Below the pieces are notes generated by a model. That model searched no databases and was not told the DNA's origin. It saw only the letters and a list, made by a program, of their open reading frames with translations. Below, one piece after another: positions 19,428 to 28,457 of a DNA stretch of 64,000 nucleotides. Location of the stretch: the NCBI RefSeq assembly GCF_008000995.1, contig NZ_CP042828.1:2170001-2234000 (forward strand), in the 5' to 3' direction. The stretch comes from Ruania zhangjianzhongii. GTDB lineage: Bacteria > Actinomycetota > Actinomycetes > Actinomycetales > Beutenbergiaceae. Each line of letters opens with the position of its first letter. The first letter of the stretch is position 1. The position numbers and the translations under genes were made by a program.

Positions 19428-20753
19428 ATGTCCCATCGCGCAGCCACCATGACCGAGACCGCACCCACGGCGGGCCGCCGTCCTCACATCGTGCTGATCG
19501 TCGCCGACGACCTCGGCTACGGCGACCTCAGCTGCACCGGATCCTCGCTCGTACGCACCCCCCGCATCGACAGCTTGGCCCGTGATGGCGCGCTCTTCAG
19601 CAACATGTATGCGCCGGCGCCGACCTGCACGCCCTCGAGAGCCGGGCTGATGACCGGCCGCTACGCGCAACGGGTCGGGCTGCCGCGGGTCATCTTTCCC
19701 GAGGAACCGCTGGGACTCTCGGGCGAGGAGACGACGGTCGCGGAGATGCTCGCGCACGCGGGCTACCGCTGCGGGATCTTCGGCAAGTGGCACCTGGGGG
19801 CGCGTGCGGACCATCATCCACGCCGACACGGGTTCGACCGGTTCGTCGGGCTTCCCTACAGCAACGACATGCACCCGCTCCGGCTCTGGGTCGACGACCA
19901 GGAGCTGCCCGAGCCCGTCGACCAGACGATGCTCACCCGGCGTTATACCGATGAGGCGATCGACTTCATCGACGCCGCGGGGGACCAGCCGTTCTTCGTC
20001 TACCTCCCGCACACGATGCCGCACATCCCGCTGCATGTGGAAGAGAGCTTCCGTGGCACGTCCGATGCCGGCACCTATGGCGACACGGTTGAGTGCATCG
20101 ATCACCACGTCGGCCGGCTGCTGGACCATCTCGAGCAGCGAGGCCTAGCCGAGGACACCGTGGTGATCTTCACCAGCGACAATGGGCCGTGGTTCGAGGG
20201 CGGCACCGGTGGGCTGCGAGGCCGCAAGATCGACACCTACGAGGGTGGCATCAAGATGCCGTTCGTCGCCCGCTGGCCGGGCGTCATCGAGGAGGGGCGG
20301 CGCGTCGAGGGGCTGGGCTGCTTTATCGACCTGCTTCCGACGTTCGCCGCGCTCGCGGGCACCACCCCGCCCGCCGACATCGACGGGATCGACATCAGCG
20401 CCCTGCTCACCGGCGGTACGGCCGGGCAGGACCGCTCGCTGTTCTTCCTCAGCAACTGGTCGCTCAACGCGGTGCGCCGGGGGCGGTGGAAGCTCCATCT
20501 GGACCGGTTCCCCACCAAGGACCGCCGCGAGCTGCCGCAGTTGTTCGACCTGGAGCGTGATCCGCAGGAGTGCTACAACCTGCGTTCGCTGTTCCCGGAC
20601 GAGTTCGACGCACTGCTCGAGAGGGCCACTGCCTTCGCCGAGGAGATCGCGGCACAACGCCCGCAGGCCGAGGCCCGGGCGGGTATGGCGCCGGAGCAGA
20701 TCTACGATCCCGCCACCTTCGGCACCGACGCGCCACCGCGGGAGTCTGCGTGA
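19428..20753 (+). CDS. Sulfatase, S1 family, cytoplasmic
   Basis: 441 aa. The signature C-T-P-S-R-A-G places the formylglycine precursor at Cys67; metal ligands D27-D28 precede it and D-N-G-P-W-F and G-K-W-H-L-G motifs follow. It should hydrolyse sulfate esters after Cys67 is oxidised by a formylglycine-generating enzyme, which is not in this window. There is no signal peptide, so desulfation is likely inside the cell after uptake by the flanking ABC importer. ATG 19428 follows GAAAGG; earlier in-frame starts lack one. Its stop overlaps the next gene (GTGA). Confidence 0.92.
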   Translation: MSHRAATMTETAPTAGRRPHIVLIVADDLGYGDLSCTGSSLVRTPRIDSLARDGALFSNMYAPAPTCTPSRAGLMTGRYAQRVGLPRVIFPEEPLGLSGEETTVAEMLAHAGYRCGIFGKWHLGARADHHPRRHGFDRFVGLPYSNDMHPLRLWVDDQELPEPVDQTMLTRRYTDEAIDFIDAAGDQPFFVYLPHTMPHIPLHVEESFRGTSDAGTYGDTVECIDHHVGRLLDHLEQRGLAEDTVVIFTSDNGPWFEGGTGGLRGRKIDTYEGGIKMPFVARWPGVIEEGRRVEGLGCFIDLLPTFAALAGTTPPADIDGIDISALLTGGTAGQDRSLFFLSNWSLNAVRRGRWKLHLDRFPTKDRRELPQLFDLERDPQECYNLRSLFPDEFDALLERATAFAEEIAAQRPQAEARAGMAPEQIYDPATFGTDAPPRESA

Positions 20754-21676
20754 GCGTCCCCGCTCTCTCCGCGCGCCATCGGCGCGTCCGGCGTACCGAG
20801 CTGTGGGCGTACGCGTTCCTGCTGCCGACGATCGTGCTGTATGGCGTGTTCACCGTGTACCCGATCGTGGGCAGCTACTGGTACTCGTTCGTCGACTGGA
20901 ACGGCTTCGATGCGATCAAGACCTTCGTCGGGCTGGACAACTATCGGGAAGCGCTGAGCGACCCGCTGTTCTGGAACGCCTTCAAGGTGACGATCCTGTT
21001 CACCGTGGTGGCCGTGCCGGTCAAGGTGTTCTCCGGTTTCCTGCTCGCGCTGGTACTGAACTCGCCGCGCATGCCGTGGAAGGGGTTCTTCCGCACCGGC
21101 TTCTTCCTCCCGGTGGTGACGACGACGGCCATCGTCGGTGTCGTGATGCAGTTCATCTTCGATCCGACGTCCGGCCCCGTGAACGGTGCTCTGCTCGAAC
21201 TTGGTCTGACGGACGAGGGCGTGAACTTCCTCGGCGACGCGCGCACCGCGCTCTGGACCGTGGTGGCCGTCTTCGTCTGGAAGTGGTTCGGCCAGACCTT
21301 GATCTACTGGCTGGCGGCGCTGCAGACGATCCCGACGGAGCTGTACGAGGCCGCCAGCATTGACGGGGCCTCTTCGCCTCGCAGGATGTGGTCGATCACC
21401 CTGCCGCTGCTCAAGCCCTTCACGATCATCATCACGCTGCTCACCCTCGAAAGCACCCTGCACGTCTTCGACCTGATGCTGACGATGACTGGCGGTGGTC
21501 CGTTCTTCGCGACCCAGGTGGTGGAGATCTTCATCTACGAGCAGGCGTTCGCCTCGAGCGTGCCCCGGCTCGGCTATGCCTCGGCGGTTGCCGTGCTGTT
21601 CGGGCTGTTCGTGTTCGTGGTCGGCCTGTTCCAGCTTGTCGGGGTCCGTGCGGTGCAGAGAGCGAGGCAGGCATGA
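20750..21676 (+). CDS. Sugar ABC transporter permease 1
   Basis: 308 aa, six membrane segments, MalF/UgpA type. The EAA loop is E-A-A-S-I-D-G-A-S followed by W-S-I-T-L-P-L-L, where the ATPase docks. The GTG at 20750 overlaps the sulfatase stop by four bases, so translation is coupled. Confidence 0.93.
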   Translation: MSVPALSARHRRVRRTELWAYAFLLPTIVLYGVFTVYPIVGSYWYSFVDWNGFDAIKTFVGLDNYREALSDPLFWNAFKVTILFTVVAVPVKVFSGFLLALVLNSPRMPWKGFFRTGFFLPVVTTTAIVGVVMQFIFDPTSGPVNGALLELGLTDEGVNFLGDARTALWTVVAVFVWKWFGQTLIYWLAALQTIPTELYEAASIDGASSPRRMWSITLPLLKPFTIIITLLTLESTLHVFDLMLTMTGGGPFFATQVVEIFIYEQAFASSVPRLGYASAVAVLFGLFVFVVGLFQLVGVRAVQRARQA

Positions 21677-22596
21677 CGACGACGCCACCGACCGTGCTCG
21701 CGGCGCGCGAGCGTTCCCGGTCACGAGTCAGCGCCAGCCCACCGACTCCGAACGGCAGACGTCGGTTCACCTGGCGAACCCTGTCCGTCTGGTTCGGTAC
21801 CGCGGTGCTGCTCTGCATCCTGGCTGCCTGGATCTACCCGTTCCTGTGGATGGTCTCTGCGGCGCTGAAGTCACCGTTGGAGGTCTTCGACGCCGGTCTG
21901 GGGCTGATCCCGGAGGACCCGCAGTGGTCCAACTTCACGCGGGCCTGGGTGGATGCTCAGTTCGGCAGATATCTACGCAATACGGTGATCGTCACGGTCG
22001 CCACGGTCGTGATCGTCGTCGTGCGGTGCGCGATGGCCGGGTACGTGCTGGCTCGCCGTCGCTTCTACGGCCGCCGCCTCATTCTGGTGCTGCTCGTCGC
22101 GACCTTGTTCGTGCCCACGGGATACACGATCATTCCCGTGGTCGACCTGGCGACGAACCTCCACCTGCTCAACTCGCTGTGGGGCATGATCATCGCGATG
22201 TCGGGAGGGGCACATGTTGCCTCGATCCTGCTGTACGTCGGCTACTTCCACCAGCTCCCCAGGGAGCTCGAGGAGGCCGCGATCGTCGACGGCGCGGGCT
22301 TCCTGCGGACCTTCTTGCGGGTGATGCTCCCGATGGCAGGTCCGGTGACTGCGACGGTGACGCTGATGACCTTCATGGCGACCTGGAACGCCTTCTTCTT
22401 GCCCCTGGTGTTCACGTTCTCCCGGCCAGACCTGCGCACGCTCTCGGTCGGGATGCTCGCCTTCGTCGGTGAGAACTCCACCGACTGGTCGGGCATGGCC
22501 GCCGCCGCGGTGATCTCGCTGCTGCCGATGGTGATCCTGTTCGTCGTGCTGCAACGCTACTTCGTGGAGGGCATTGCTGGAGCGATCAAGGCCTGA
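21673..22596 (+). CDS. Sugar ABC transporter permease 2
   Basis: 307 aa, MalG/UgpE type with six membrane segments after a basic Ser/Pro-rich N-terminus of about 33 residues. EAA loop E-A-A-I-V-D-G-A-G-F followed by R-V-M-L-P-M. ATG overlaps the stop of permease 1 (ATGA). Confidence 0.93.
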   Translation: MTTTPPTVLAARERSRSRVSASPPTPNGRRRFTWRTLSVWFGTAVLLCILAAWIYPFLWMVSAALKSPLEVFDAGLGLIPEDPQWSNFTRAWVDAQFGRYLRNTVIVTVATVVIVVVRCAMAGYVLARRRFYGRRLILVLLVATLFVPTGYTIIPVVDLATNLHLLNSLWGMIIAMSGGAHVASILLYVGYFHQLPRELEEAAIVDGAGFLRTFLRVMLPMAGPVTATVTLMTFMATWNAFFLPLVFTFSRPDLRTLSVGMLAFVGENSTDWSGMAAAAVISLLPMVILFVVLQRYFVEGIAGAIKA

Positions 22597-22687
22597 ACGC
22601 TGTCACGACGGCGGTCGCGGAGGTCGCCGGAGGCATCCGTACCCGTCACCGCTGTCAACCGAAGTCTGCAAGAAGAGGAGCAGAGCA

Positions 22688-24301
22688 ATGGATCGCCGTA
22701 CCCTGATCACCTCGGTGCCGCTCGGAGCCGGCCTGGCCGCGATCGGTATCCCCTTCGCAGGATCGGCCACGACGACCGAGCAACCGACTGCTGTGCCGAG
22801 CACCGTCTTCGCCACGATGGAGGTCGAGGAGCGGGCGTCCGTCGTGGTGCCGAGCGTGGGCGACCTGTGGCCGTCGTGCTGGGCCGAGGACGACCATCTG
22901 TACGCCGCTAACGGTGACGGCCGGGGCTTCGGCCCGGCACCCGGGCCGGACATCGCTATCAACCGGATCTCGGGGACGCCCGAGGAGGGCGACCTGACGG
23001 GAACCAGGCTCGCGGTGGCCGGCGAGGTGGCGCCGGTCTGGAGCGGCCCAGACTTCAATCGCAAACCGACAGGCATCGCGTGTGTCGACGGCGTGCTGTA
23101 CGTCGCGGTGCAGGACCTCGCCAAGCACACCTTCGACAGCGCGCCGGCCGCGACCATCTCTCGCTCGACCGATCACGGCCGCACCTGGACCTGGGACCCC
23201 AGCGGCCCGATGTTCTCCGGCGGCGTGTTCACCACGATCATGTTCCTTGACTACGGCAAGGACTATGCCGACGCCCCGGACGAGTACGTGTACCTGTACG
23301 GCATCGATCACAACTGGCGTCAGGCGCAAGACGTCTTCCTCGCCCGGGTCTCGCGGCGGCACGTGCAGGACCGGACGGAATGGCAGTTCTTTACCGGGCG
23401 CCAGCCGTCCGGCGACGCCACGTGGTCGCATCACATCGATGCACGGCGTCCGGTACTGCACGACGAGACGCGCAGCTATCAGGAGATCTTCTCCGAGCAG
23501 GGCGCGCACAACCTGCTGCCGCTGGCGCAGGGGTCCGTCGTCTACAACCGGCCCCTGCAGCGGTACTTCCTGACGGGCTGGAACGCCTACCAGTGGATGA
23601 TCTACGACGCGCCCACACCGTGGGGCCCGTGGGGCAAGTCGGTCAAGGACTTCGGGGGCGCCTGGACCCCGGACAAGCACGGCGGCTACACACCGACGAT
23701 TCCAACAAAGTTCATCTCGGCCGACGGCCGGCAGATGTGGGTGCAGTCGAACGTCTGCGGCCCCTGCGGGGCCGAACCGAAGGGCCGGTACAACTTCAAC
23801 CTTCGACGGCTCTCGGTCACTCCGGCCGACCCGGTCCCGGAGCGCAATGAGCGTGATGGGAGAAATCTCGCGTTGCTGCCGGGCGCGGTGGCGGTGCAGC
23901 GATGCCTGCACGTCGGTGACGCAAGCGTGCTCTCTGACGAGTCGACGGAACGTAGTGAGGACGACTGGAACAACGAGCGCAAAGACGCGAGCTGGTGGGG
24001 ATACACGTGGCCGCGACCGGTGCGGGTCAACGAGCTCGTCTATAGCACCGGCGACCTCTTCGACAACGGCGGCTGGTTCGCGAGCGACCTGCGGGTGCAG
24101 ATGCGACGCCGAGGAGTGTGGCGTGATGTGCCCAGGCAGCAGGTCTCGCCCGCATACCCCTACTCGCGCGCGGCCGGATCGCGCGCACGGTACACGTTCC
24201 AGTTTCGGACCGCGATCACCGACGGCATCCGCATCATCGGCCGGCCGGGCGGGGAACGGACGTTCACTTCGATCAGCGAGCTGAGCGCGCACTTCCGTTA
24301 G
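22688..24301 (+). CDS. Secreted propeller-like protein, DUF4185-like
   Basis: 537 aa with an N-terminal signal (D-R-R-T-L-I-T, hydrophobic core, A-G-S-A cleavage area). The mature part has repeated short beta-blade patterns: D-L-W-P-S-C-W-A-E-D, L-Y-A-A-N-G-D-G-R-G, R-S-T-D-H-G-R-T-W-T, and W-S-H-H-I-D-A-R, which resemble the sialidase-like Asp-box and DUF4185 proteins. The last 130 residues look like a discoidin-type carbohydrate-binding module. GAGGAG precedes the ATG. Position as last gene of the operon suggests extracellular processing or recognition of the glycan that the importer takes up; catalytic activity is not demonstrated by the sequence. Confidence 0.7.
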   Translation: MDRRTLITSVPLGAGLAAIGIPFAGSATTTEQPTAVPSTVFATMEVEERASVVVPSVGDLWPSCWAEDDHLYAANGDGRGFGPAPGPDIAINRISGTPEEGDLTGTRLAVAGEVAPVWSGPDFNRKPTGIACVDGVLYVAVQDLAKHTFDSAPAATISRSTDHGRTWTWDPSGPMFSGGVFTTIMFLDYGKDYADAPDEYVYLYGIDHNWRQAQDVFLARVSRRHVQDRTEWQFFTGRQPSGDATWSHHIDARRPVLHDETRSYQEIFSEQGAHNLLPLAQGSVVYNRPLQRYFLTGWNAYQWMIYDAPTPWGPWGKSVKDFGGAWTPDKHGGYTPTIPTKFISADGRQMWVQSNVCGPCGAEPKGRYNFNLRRLSVTPADPVPERNERDGRNLALLPGAVAVQRCLHVGDASVLSDESTERSEDDWNNERKDASWWGYTWPRPVRVNELVYSTGDLFDNGGWFASDLRVQMRRRGVWRDVPRQQVSPAYPYSRAAGSRARYTFQFRTAITDGIRIIGRPGGERTFTSISELSAHFR

Positions 24302-24410
24302 GCGGCAGGGCCCTGGTGCTGGTGTTCGACCACCGGTGCGGAGCCCCATCGCCTCCACGCTGTGGTGCTGACCTGCCCGTGCACCCGGAACGGCCTGAGA
24401 GAATGGCACC

Positions 24411-25604
24411 GTGAGTGGACTGCAGATCGGAACTATCGCCGTCGGCACCCCCGTGGTGCTCGCGCCGATGGCTGGCGTGACCAACGCGCCGTTTCGGCGA
24501 CTGTGCCGGGAGGCCGGTGCCGCCGGGCTGCCTGAGGACCGCACCGCTGACCTGTCGGCGAGCCCGGCGCCCGCTGGTCTGTATGTCGCCGAGATGGTCA
24601 CCTCGCGGGCCCTGGTGGAGCGTACGCCGGAGTCCATGCGGATCATCTCCCACGACTCCGGCGAGGCGGTGCGCAGCGTGCAGCTCTACGGTGTGGATCC
24701 GGCCACCGTCCGTGCCGCGGTGCGCATGCTGGTCACCGAGGATCGCGCCGACCATATCGACCTGAACTTCGGCTGCCCCGTGCCCAAGGTCACCCGCAAG
24801 GGTGGGGGAGCGGTGCTGCCCTGGAAGAGCGACCTGTTCGGCGCGATCGTGACCGCCGCCGCTGAGGAGACCCGCGGCAGCGACGTGCCGCTGACGATCA
24901 AGATGCGGATGGGTATCGACGCCGATCACCTCACCTATCTCGATGCCGCCCGCCGTGCCCAGGATGCCGGCGTCGCGGCGGTCGCCCTGCACGCCCGCAC
25001 GGCCGCCGACTACTACTCCGGTACAGCCCACTGGGACGCGATCGCCACCTTGAAGCAGGAGATCACCGAAGTTCCCGTGCTCGGCAACGGCGATATCTGG
25101 TCTGCTGAGGATGCGTTGGCGATGGTGTCGTACACCGGATGCGACGGCGTGGTGGTGGGCCGCGGTTGCCAGGGCCGGCCGTGGCTGTTCACCGATCTGG
25201 TGGCAGGCTTCGCCGGATCGGATCTGCGGGTGCGCCCCGGGTTGGCCGAAGTGGCCGAGGTGATCCGGCGACACGCGGTGCTGATGGTCGAGCACTTCGG
25301 GACCGAGCTGAAGGCGCTGCGTGAGCTGCGCAAGCACCTGTCCTGGTACATGAAGGGCTACGTGGTCGGGGGTGAGGCCCGGCGTCAGCTCGGCCTGGTC
25401 AGCTCGCTGGCCGAGCTGGACGAACGCCTCGACGCCCTCGACCTCTCTCAGCCCTACCCGGGAGAGGGTGCGGAGGGCCCGCGCGGGCGCGCCGGCACCC
25501 CGAAGACGCCGCATGTGCCGGAGGGCTGGCTCGAGTCGCGCGCGATGGACGAGGCGTGGTTGCAGCTGCTCGCGGAGGCGGAGTCCTCGGTCTCCGGCGG
25601 CTGA
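24411..25604 (+). CDS. dusB: tRNA-dihydrouridine synthase
   Basis: 397 aa flavoenzyme that reduces uridine to dihydrouridine in tRNA. FMN-binding TIM barrel with A-P-M-A-G-V-T-N-A-P-F, catalytic Cys in N-F-G-C-P-V, the basic R-K-G-G-G-A loop and V-V-G-R-G-C-Q-G-R-P-W near the phosphate site; C-terminal helical tRNA-binding domain. An insertion after G-A-A-G (about residues 38-52) separates the first strand from the Y-V-A-E-M motif. GTG at 24411 is preceded by GAGAAT six bases upstream, so it is probably leaderless. Confidence 0.94.
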   Translation: MSGLQIGTIAVGTPVVLAPMAGVTNAPFRRLCREAGAAGLPEDRTADLSASPAPAGLYVAEMVTSRALVERTPESMRIISHDSGEAVRSVQLYGVDPATVRAAVRMLVTEDRADHIDLNFGCPVPKVTRKGGGAVLPWKSDLFGAIVTAAAEETRGSDVPLTIKMRMGIDADHLTYLDAARRAQDAGVAAVALHARTAADYYSGTAHWDAIATLKQEITEVPVLGNGDIWSAEDALAMVSYTGCDGVVVGRGCQGRPWLFTDLVAGFAGSDLRVRPGLAEVAEVIRRHAVLMVEHFGTELKALRELRKHLSWYMKGYVVGGEARRQLGLVSSLAELDERLDALDLSQPYPGEGAEGPRGRAGTPKTPHVPEGWLESRAMDEAWLQLLAEAESSVSGG

Positions 25605-25640
25605 CTCGGCCGTGCGGGTCTCCTCAGGCGCCCAGGAAAC

Positions 25641-25717
25641 ATTGAGAGAGCGGCGCTCTTGTATTTGGGTCTGTGGTGGATCTACTCTGGCATTCAGAGA
25701 GCAGAGCTCACTAATAT
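25641..25717 (+). promoter_or_regulatory. Promoter with two similar semi-palindromes
   Basis: ATTGAGAGAGCGGCGCTCTT (25641-25660) and a related sequence at 25692-25710 share ATT-S-AGAGAGCnnnGCTC. The second abuts a TAATAT -10 box at 25712-25717. GGAG before the ATG at 25733 gives an ordinary leader. Two matching dyads over one promoter suggest an operator pair; no cognate regulator is adjacent. Confidence 0.5.
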
Positions 25718-25732
25718 GACTGGAGATCTCTC

Positions 25733-26389
25733 ATGGGTGATCGGACCCCACGCCACCTGCTCGCCCCGACAGTGGGTGCCGGGGTGTTCATGGCCCTCTA
25801 CCTGCTACTTCGGCCGTACGGTGACGCCGGCTCGACGGCCGAGGCAGCGCAGGCCTTCGGCTCGACCCGGTGGGTCGTCGCGCACCTGTGCGGAGCGCTG
25901 GCTATCGCCTCGATCGGGCGCCTAGGTCTACGGCTGGCCGACCTGTACCAGTCCCGACCTGCGCGGCTGGCGCGGTGGACCGGACTTGCCGGTGCGGTTC
26001 TTGCGCTGCCCTACTACGGCGCGGAGGCATTCGGCCTGCACGCCATCGGTAGCCGTGCACTGATCGAGCCGGCCGCGTTCGATCTCGTCGACCAGGTGCG
26101 CAACCAGCCGATCGCGCTGACGATGTTCGCTCTCGGCCTGGTGTTCCTGGCCGTCGCCGGAGTCTCCTGTGCGCTCGCGTTCTCGCGGGCCCAGCCCGGC
26201 GGACGTGGTCGCGCTGTGTGGCCGTTGGGCGTGCTGATCGCGCTCCTGGCACCGCAGTTCTATCTGCCGCCGGTGGGCCGGGTCGCCTACGGGGCGCTGT
26301 TCCTGATCGCGGCTGCGGTGTTGGTGGTCGAGCTGGCGCGCGCCGAGCGGTCAGCCACAACTCGCGTACCCGCCCGGGTGGCCGGCTGA
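25733..26389 (+). CDS. Integral membrane protein, unknown function
   Basis: 218 aa with about six hydrophobic segments and a short basic C-terminus. No family recognised; the arrangement is like small DUF4386-type actinobacterial membrane proteins but no motif fixes this. It has its own regulated-looking promoter and ends before a 12-bp hairpin terminator. Confidence 0.7.
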   Translation: MGDRTPRHLLAPTVGAGVFMALYLLLRPYGDAGSTAEAAQAFGSTRWVVAHLCGALAIASIGRLGLRLADLYQSRPARLARWTGLAGAVLALPYYGAEAFGLHAIGSRALIEPAAFDLVDQVRNQPIALTMFALGLVFLAVAGVSCALAFSRAQPGGRGRAVWPLGVLIALLAPQFYLPPVGRVAYGALFLIAAAVLVVELARAERSATTRVPARVAG

Positions 26390-26411
26390 GCGAGGGCCAC
26401 AGCGATCGGCA

Positions 26412-26449
26412 TCGGCGCGGAGGCCCCGCGGGTAGAACCTCCGCGCCGA
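26412..26449. terminator. 12-bp perfect hairpin between convergent genes
   Basis: TCGGCGCGGAGG (26412-26423) pairs with CCTCCGCGCCGA (26438-26449) over a 14-base loop. It lies between the plus-strand membrane gene and the minus-strand GH13 gene and could stop transcripts from both sides. Confidence 0.7.
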
Positions 26450-26470
26450 GAAAGTGCCTCCGGGGGCGCT

Positions 26471-26510
26471 GCCGGGGGCGGTGCGGTAGCGCCGGGGGCG
26501 GTGCGGTTAC
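26471..26510. repeat. Two 20-bp tandem repeats
   Basis: GCCGGGGGCGGTGCGGTAGC and a copy with one change sit side by side; the second runs into the stop codon of the GH13 gene at 26507. Confidence 0.7.
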
Positions 26511-28279
26511 GCCTGGGTGACCTGCACCCACACTGCGACGTCCGGCTCCAGGAGCGCTGCGCCGTCGTCGGCGTGAGGAAGGTTCGCACTGGCCAGCAGC
26601 ACGGGCAGGTCCTCCGGGATCGGCACCGTGTGTGTGCCCAGATTCACCAGCGCGAGCACCTCACCGTTCTGCGCGGCCAGCACTGACTCCGCGCCGCCGA
26701 GCAGACCGTCCACCCACGCCAGCGAGCCCGCGCCGAGCTCGAAGTCACGGCGCAGCCGCAGTGCCGTGCGGTAGAGCTCCAGCGTGGAGCCCGGCACACC
26801 CTCCTGAGCATCGCGCGCAAACGGGGCCCACTGCGCCGGCTGCGGTAGCCAGGTGGCACCGGTGGCGGAGAAGCCGAACCCAGGAGCGTCGGCCTCCCAT
26901 GGCAGCGGAACCCGGCAGCCGTCGCGGCCCTTCTCCTCACCGCCGGTGCGGTGAAAGGTGGGGTCCTCGCGCACATCGTCCGGGAGCGTGGTGTGCTCGG
27001 GCAGCCCGAGCTCCTCACCCTGGTACAGGTAGGCCGACCCAGGCAGGGCCAGCATCAGCAGTGCCGCTGCACGAGCTCGGCGCAGGCCGAGGTCGGCATC
27101 GGGCTGCGCATCCTCGGCACCGATTCCGTTCGGTCCCTTCCCGGTCTCGGCCAGGCCGAGGCGGGAGCTGGCGCGGACGACGTCGTGGTTGGACATCACC
27201 CAGGTGGTCGGCGCGCCGACAGCATCGCTGCTGTTCAGCCCCCCGGTGATCGAGGCCCGGAGCCGGGCAGCGTCCCACGGGGTGCAGAGGAAATCGAAGT
27301 TGAAGGCCTGGTGCATCTCGTCGGGCCGCACGTACCGGGCCAGCGACTCCAGACTCTCCACCCAGGCCTCTGCCACCAGGGCGCGCTCACCCTCGTAGCC
27401 GGTCAGCACCTGGCGCCAGCGGCGATAGACCTCGTGTACCCCGGGCTGGTCCCACATCGGCGCCTGGGCGTGGTCCTCCGCAGCGTCCTCGGCAGTGTCT
27501 TCCTGGCCACTGACCATCTCGGTGCGGATACCCCAGTCCGGGAACTCCTGGTCCTTGATCAGTCCGTTCGCCACATCCACGCGGAACCCGTCCACACCGC
27601 GGTCCAGCCAGAACCGGAGCACGTCGTCGAACTCCGCACGGACCTCCTCGTTCTCCCAGTTCAGGTCCGGCTGATGGGTATCGAACATGTGCAGGTACCA
27701 CTGTCCCGGTGTGCCATCCGGGTTCGTGATCCGGCTCCAGGCGCGCCCGCCAAAGGTGCTGACCCAGTTGGTCGGCGGTTCGTTGCCGTCGGTGCCTCGC
27801 CCGTCGCGGAAGATGTACCGGTTGCGCTCGGCCGAGCCGGGAGCGGAGGCCAGCGCCGCCTGGAACCAGACGTGCTCGTCGGAAGTGTGGTTCGGCACCA
27901 GGTCAACGATCACGCGCAGGCCGAGCTGGTGCGCACGGGCGATCAGCGCGTCAGCGTCGGCGAGCGTGCCGAACCGGGGATCTACCTCCCGGTAGTCGGC
28001 CACGTCGTACCCGGCGTCGTGCTGGGGCGAGGTGTAGAAGGGGGACAGCCAGATGGCGTCCACGCCCAGACTGGCCAGGTGGGGCAGCCGCGCGGTGATA
28101 CCGGGCAGATCGCCCATCCCGTCCCCGTCGGAATCAGCGAACGAGCGCGGGTAGATCTGATAGATGACCGCCGTGCGCCACCACTGCGCGTCCGGCCCGG
28201 CCGGCCGGTGGATCAGGGTGCTGGTGGTCTGGTCGAGGGTGCCGAGGGGCATAGATTGAGAAGCTGTCACGGCCTCCAT
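26507..28279 (-). CDS. GH13 alpha-glucosidase / oligo-1,6-glucosidase
   Basis: 590 aa. Hydrolyses alpha-glucosidic bonds of maltose, isomaltose or related oligosaccharides in the cytoplasm. All four GH13 regions are visible: D-L-V-P-N-H-T-S, G-F-R-V-D-V-A-N-G with the nucleophile Asp, A-E-A-W-V-E with the acid/base Glu, and S-N-H-D-V-V-R with the transition-state Asp. A C-terminal beta domain follows. The start at 28279 has no good ribosome site; Met10 is an alternative. Divergent from dgt. Confidence 0.92.
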   Translation of the reverse strand: MEAVTASQSMPLGTLDQTTSTLIHRPAGPDAQWWRTAVIYQIYPRSFADSDGDGMGDLPGITARLPHLASLGVDAIWLSPFYTSPQHDAGYDVADYREVDPRFGTLADADALIARAHQLGLRVIVDLVPNHTSDEHVWFQAALASAPGSAERNRYIFRDGRGTDGNEPPTNWVSTFGGRAWSRITNPDGTPGQWYLHMFDTHQPDLNWENEEVRAEFDDVLRFWLDRGVDGFRVDVANGLIKDQEFPDWGIRTEMVSGQEDTAEDAAEDHAQAPMWDQPGVHEVYRRWRQVLTGYEGERALVAEAWVESLESLARYVRPDEMHQAFNFDFLCTPWDAARLRASITGGLNSSDAVGAPTTWVMSNHDVVRASSRLGLAETGKGPNGIGAEDAQPDADLGLRRARAAALLMLALPGSAYLYQGEELGLPEHTTLPDDVREDPTFHRTGGEEKGRDGCRVPLPWEADAPGFGFSATGATWLPQPAQWAPFARDAQEGVPGSTLELYRTALRLRRDFELGAGSLAWVDGLLGGAESVLAAQNGEVLALVNLGTHTVPIPEDLPVLLASANLPHADDGAALLEPDVAVWVQVTQA

Positions 28280-28444
28280 TGTGTGTGACCCGGTCCGAGC
28301 GTGGCAAAAGCCGCGGGGGCGCCGGGACTTGCGGCGCTCCGGTGGGCGTCAGCCCCCGGCCCCCGCCGCTGTGCGGCCCGCACCCGCCGCGGCGGCGCCC
28401 AGCACCCGCCGCGGCACCAGCACGGAGCCGGCAAGCCCAGCGTC

Positions 28445-28450
28445 TAAGGT
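28445..28450 (+). promoter_or_regulatory. -10 box TAAGGT, leaderless dgt
   Basis: TAAGGT ends seven bases before the GTG at 28458, which supports that start over in-frame starts farther upstream. Confidence 0.5.
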
Positions 28451-28457
28451 GGACCGC

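Noticed and set aside
28281-28457. Upstream extension of dgt
   Set aside because: Low-complexity, no family similarity, and the -10 box supports GTG 28458.
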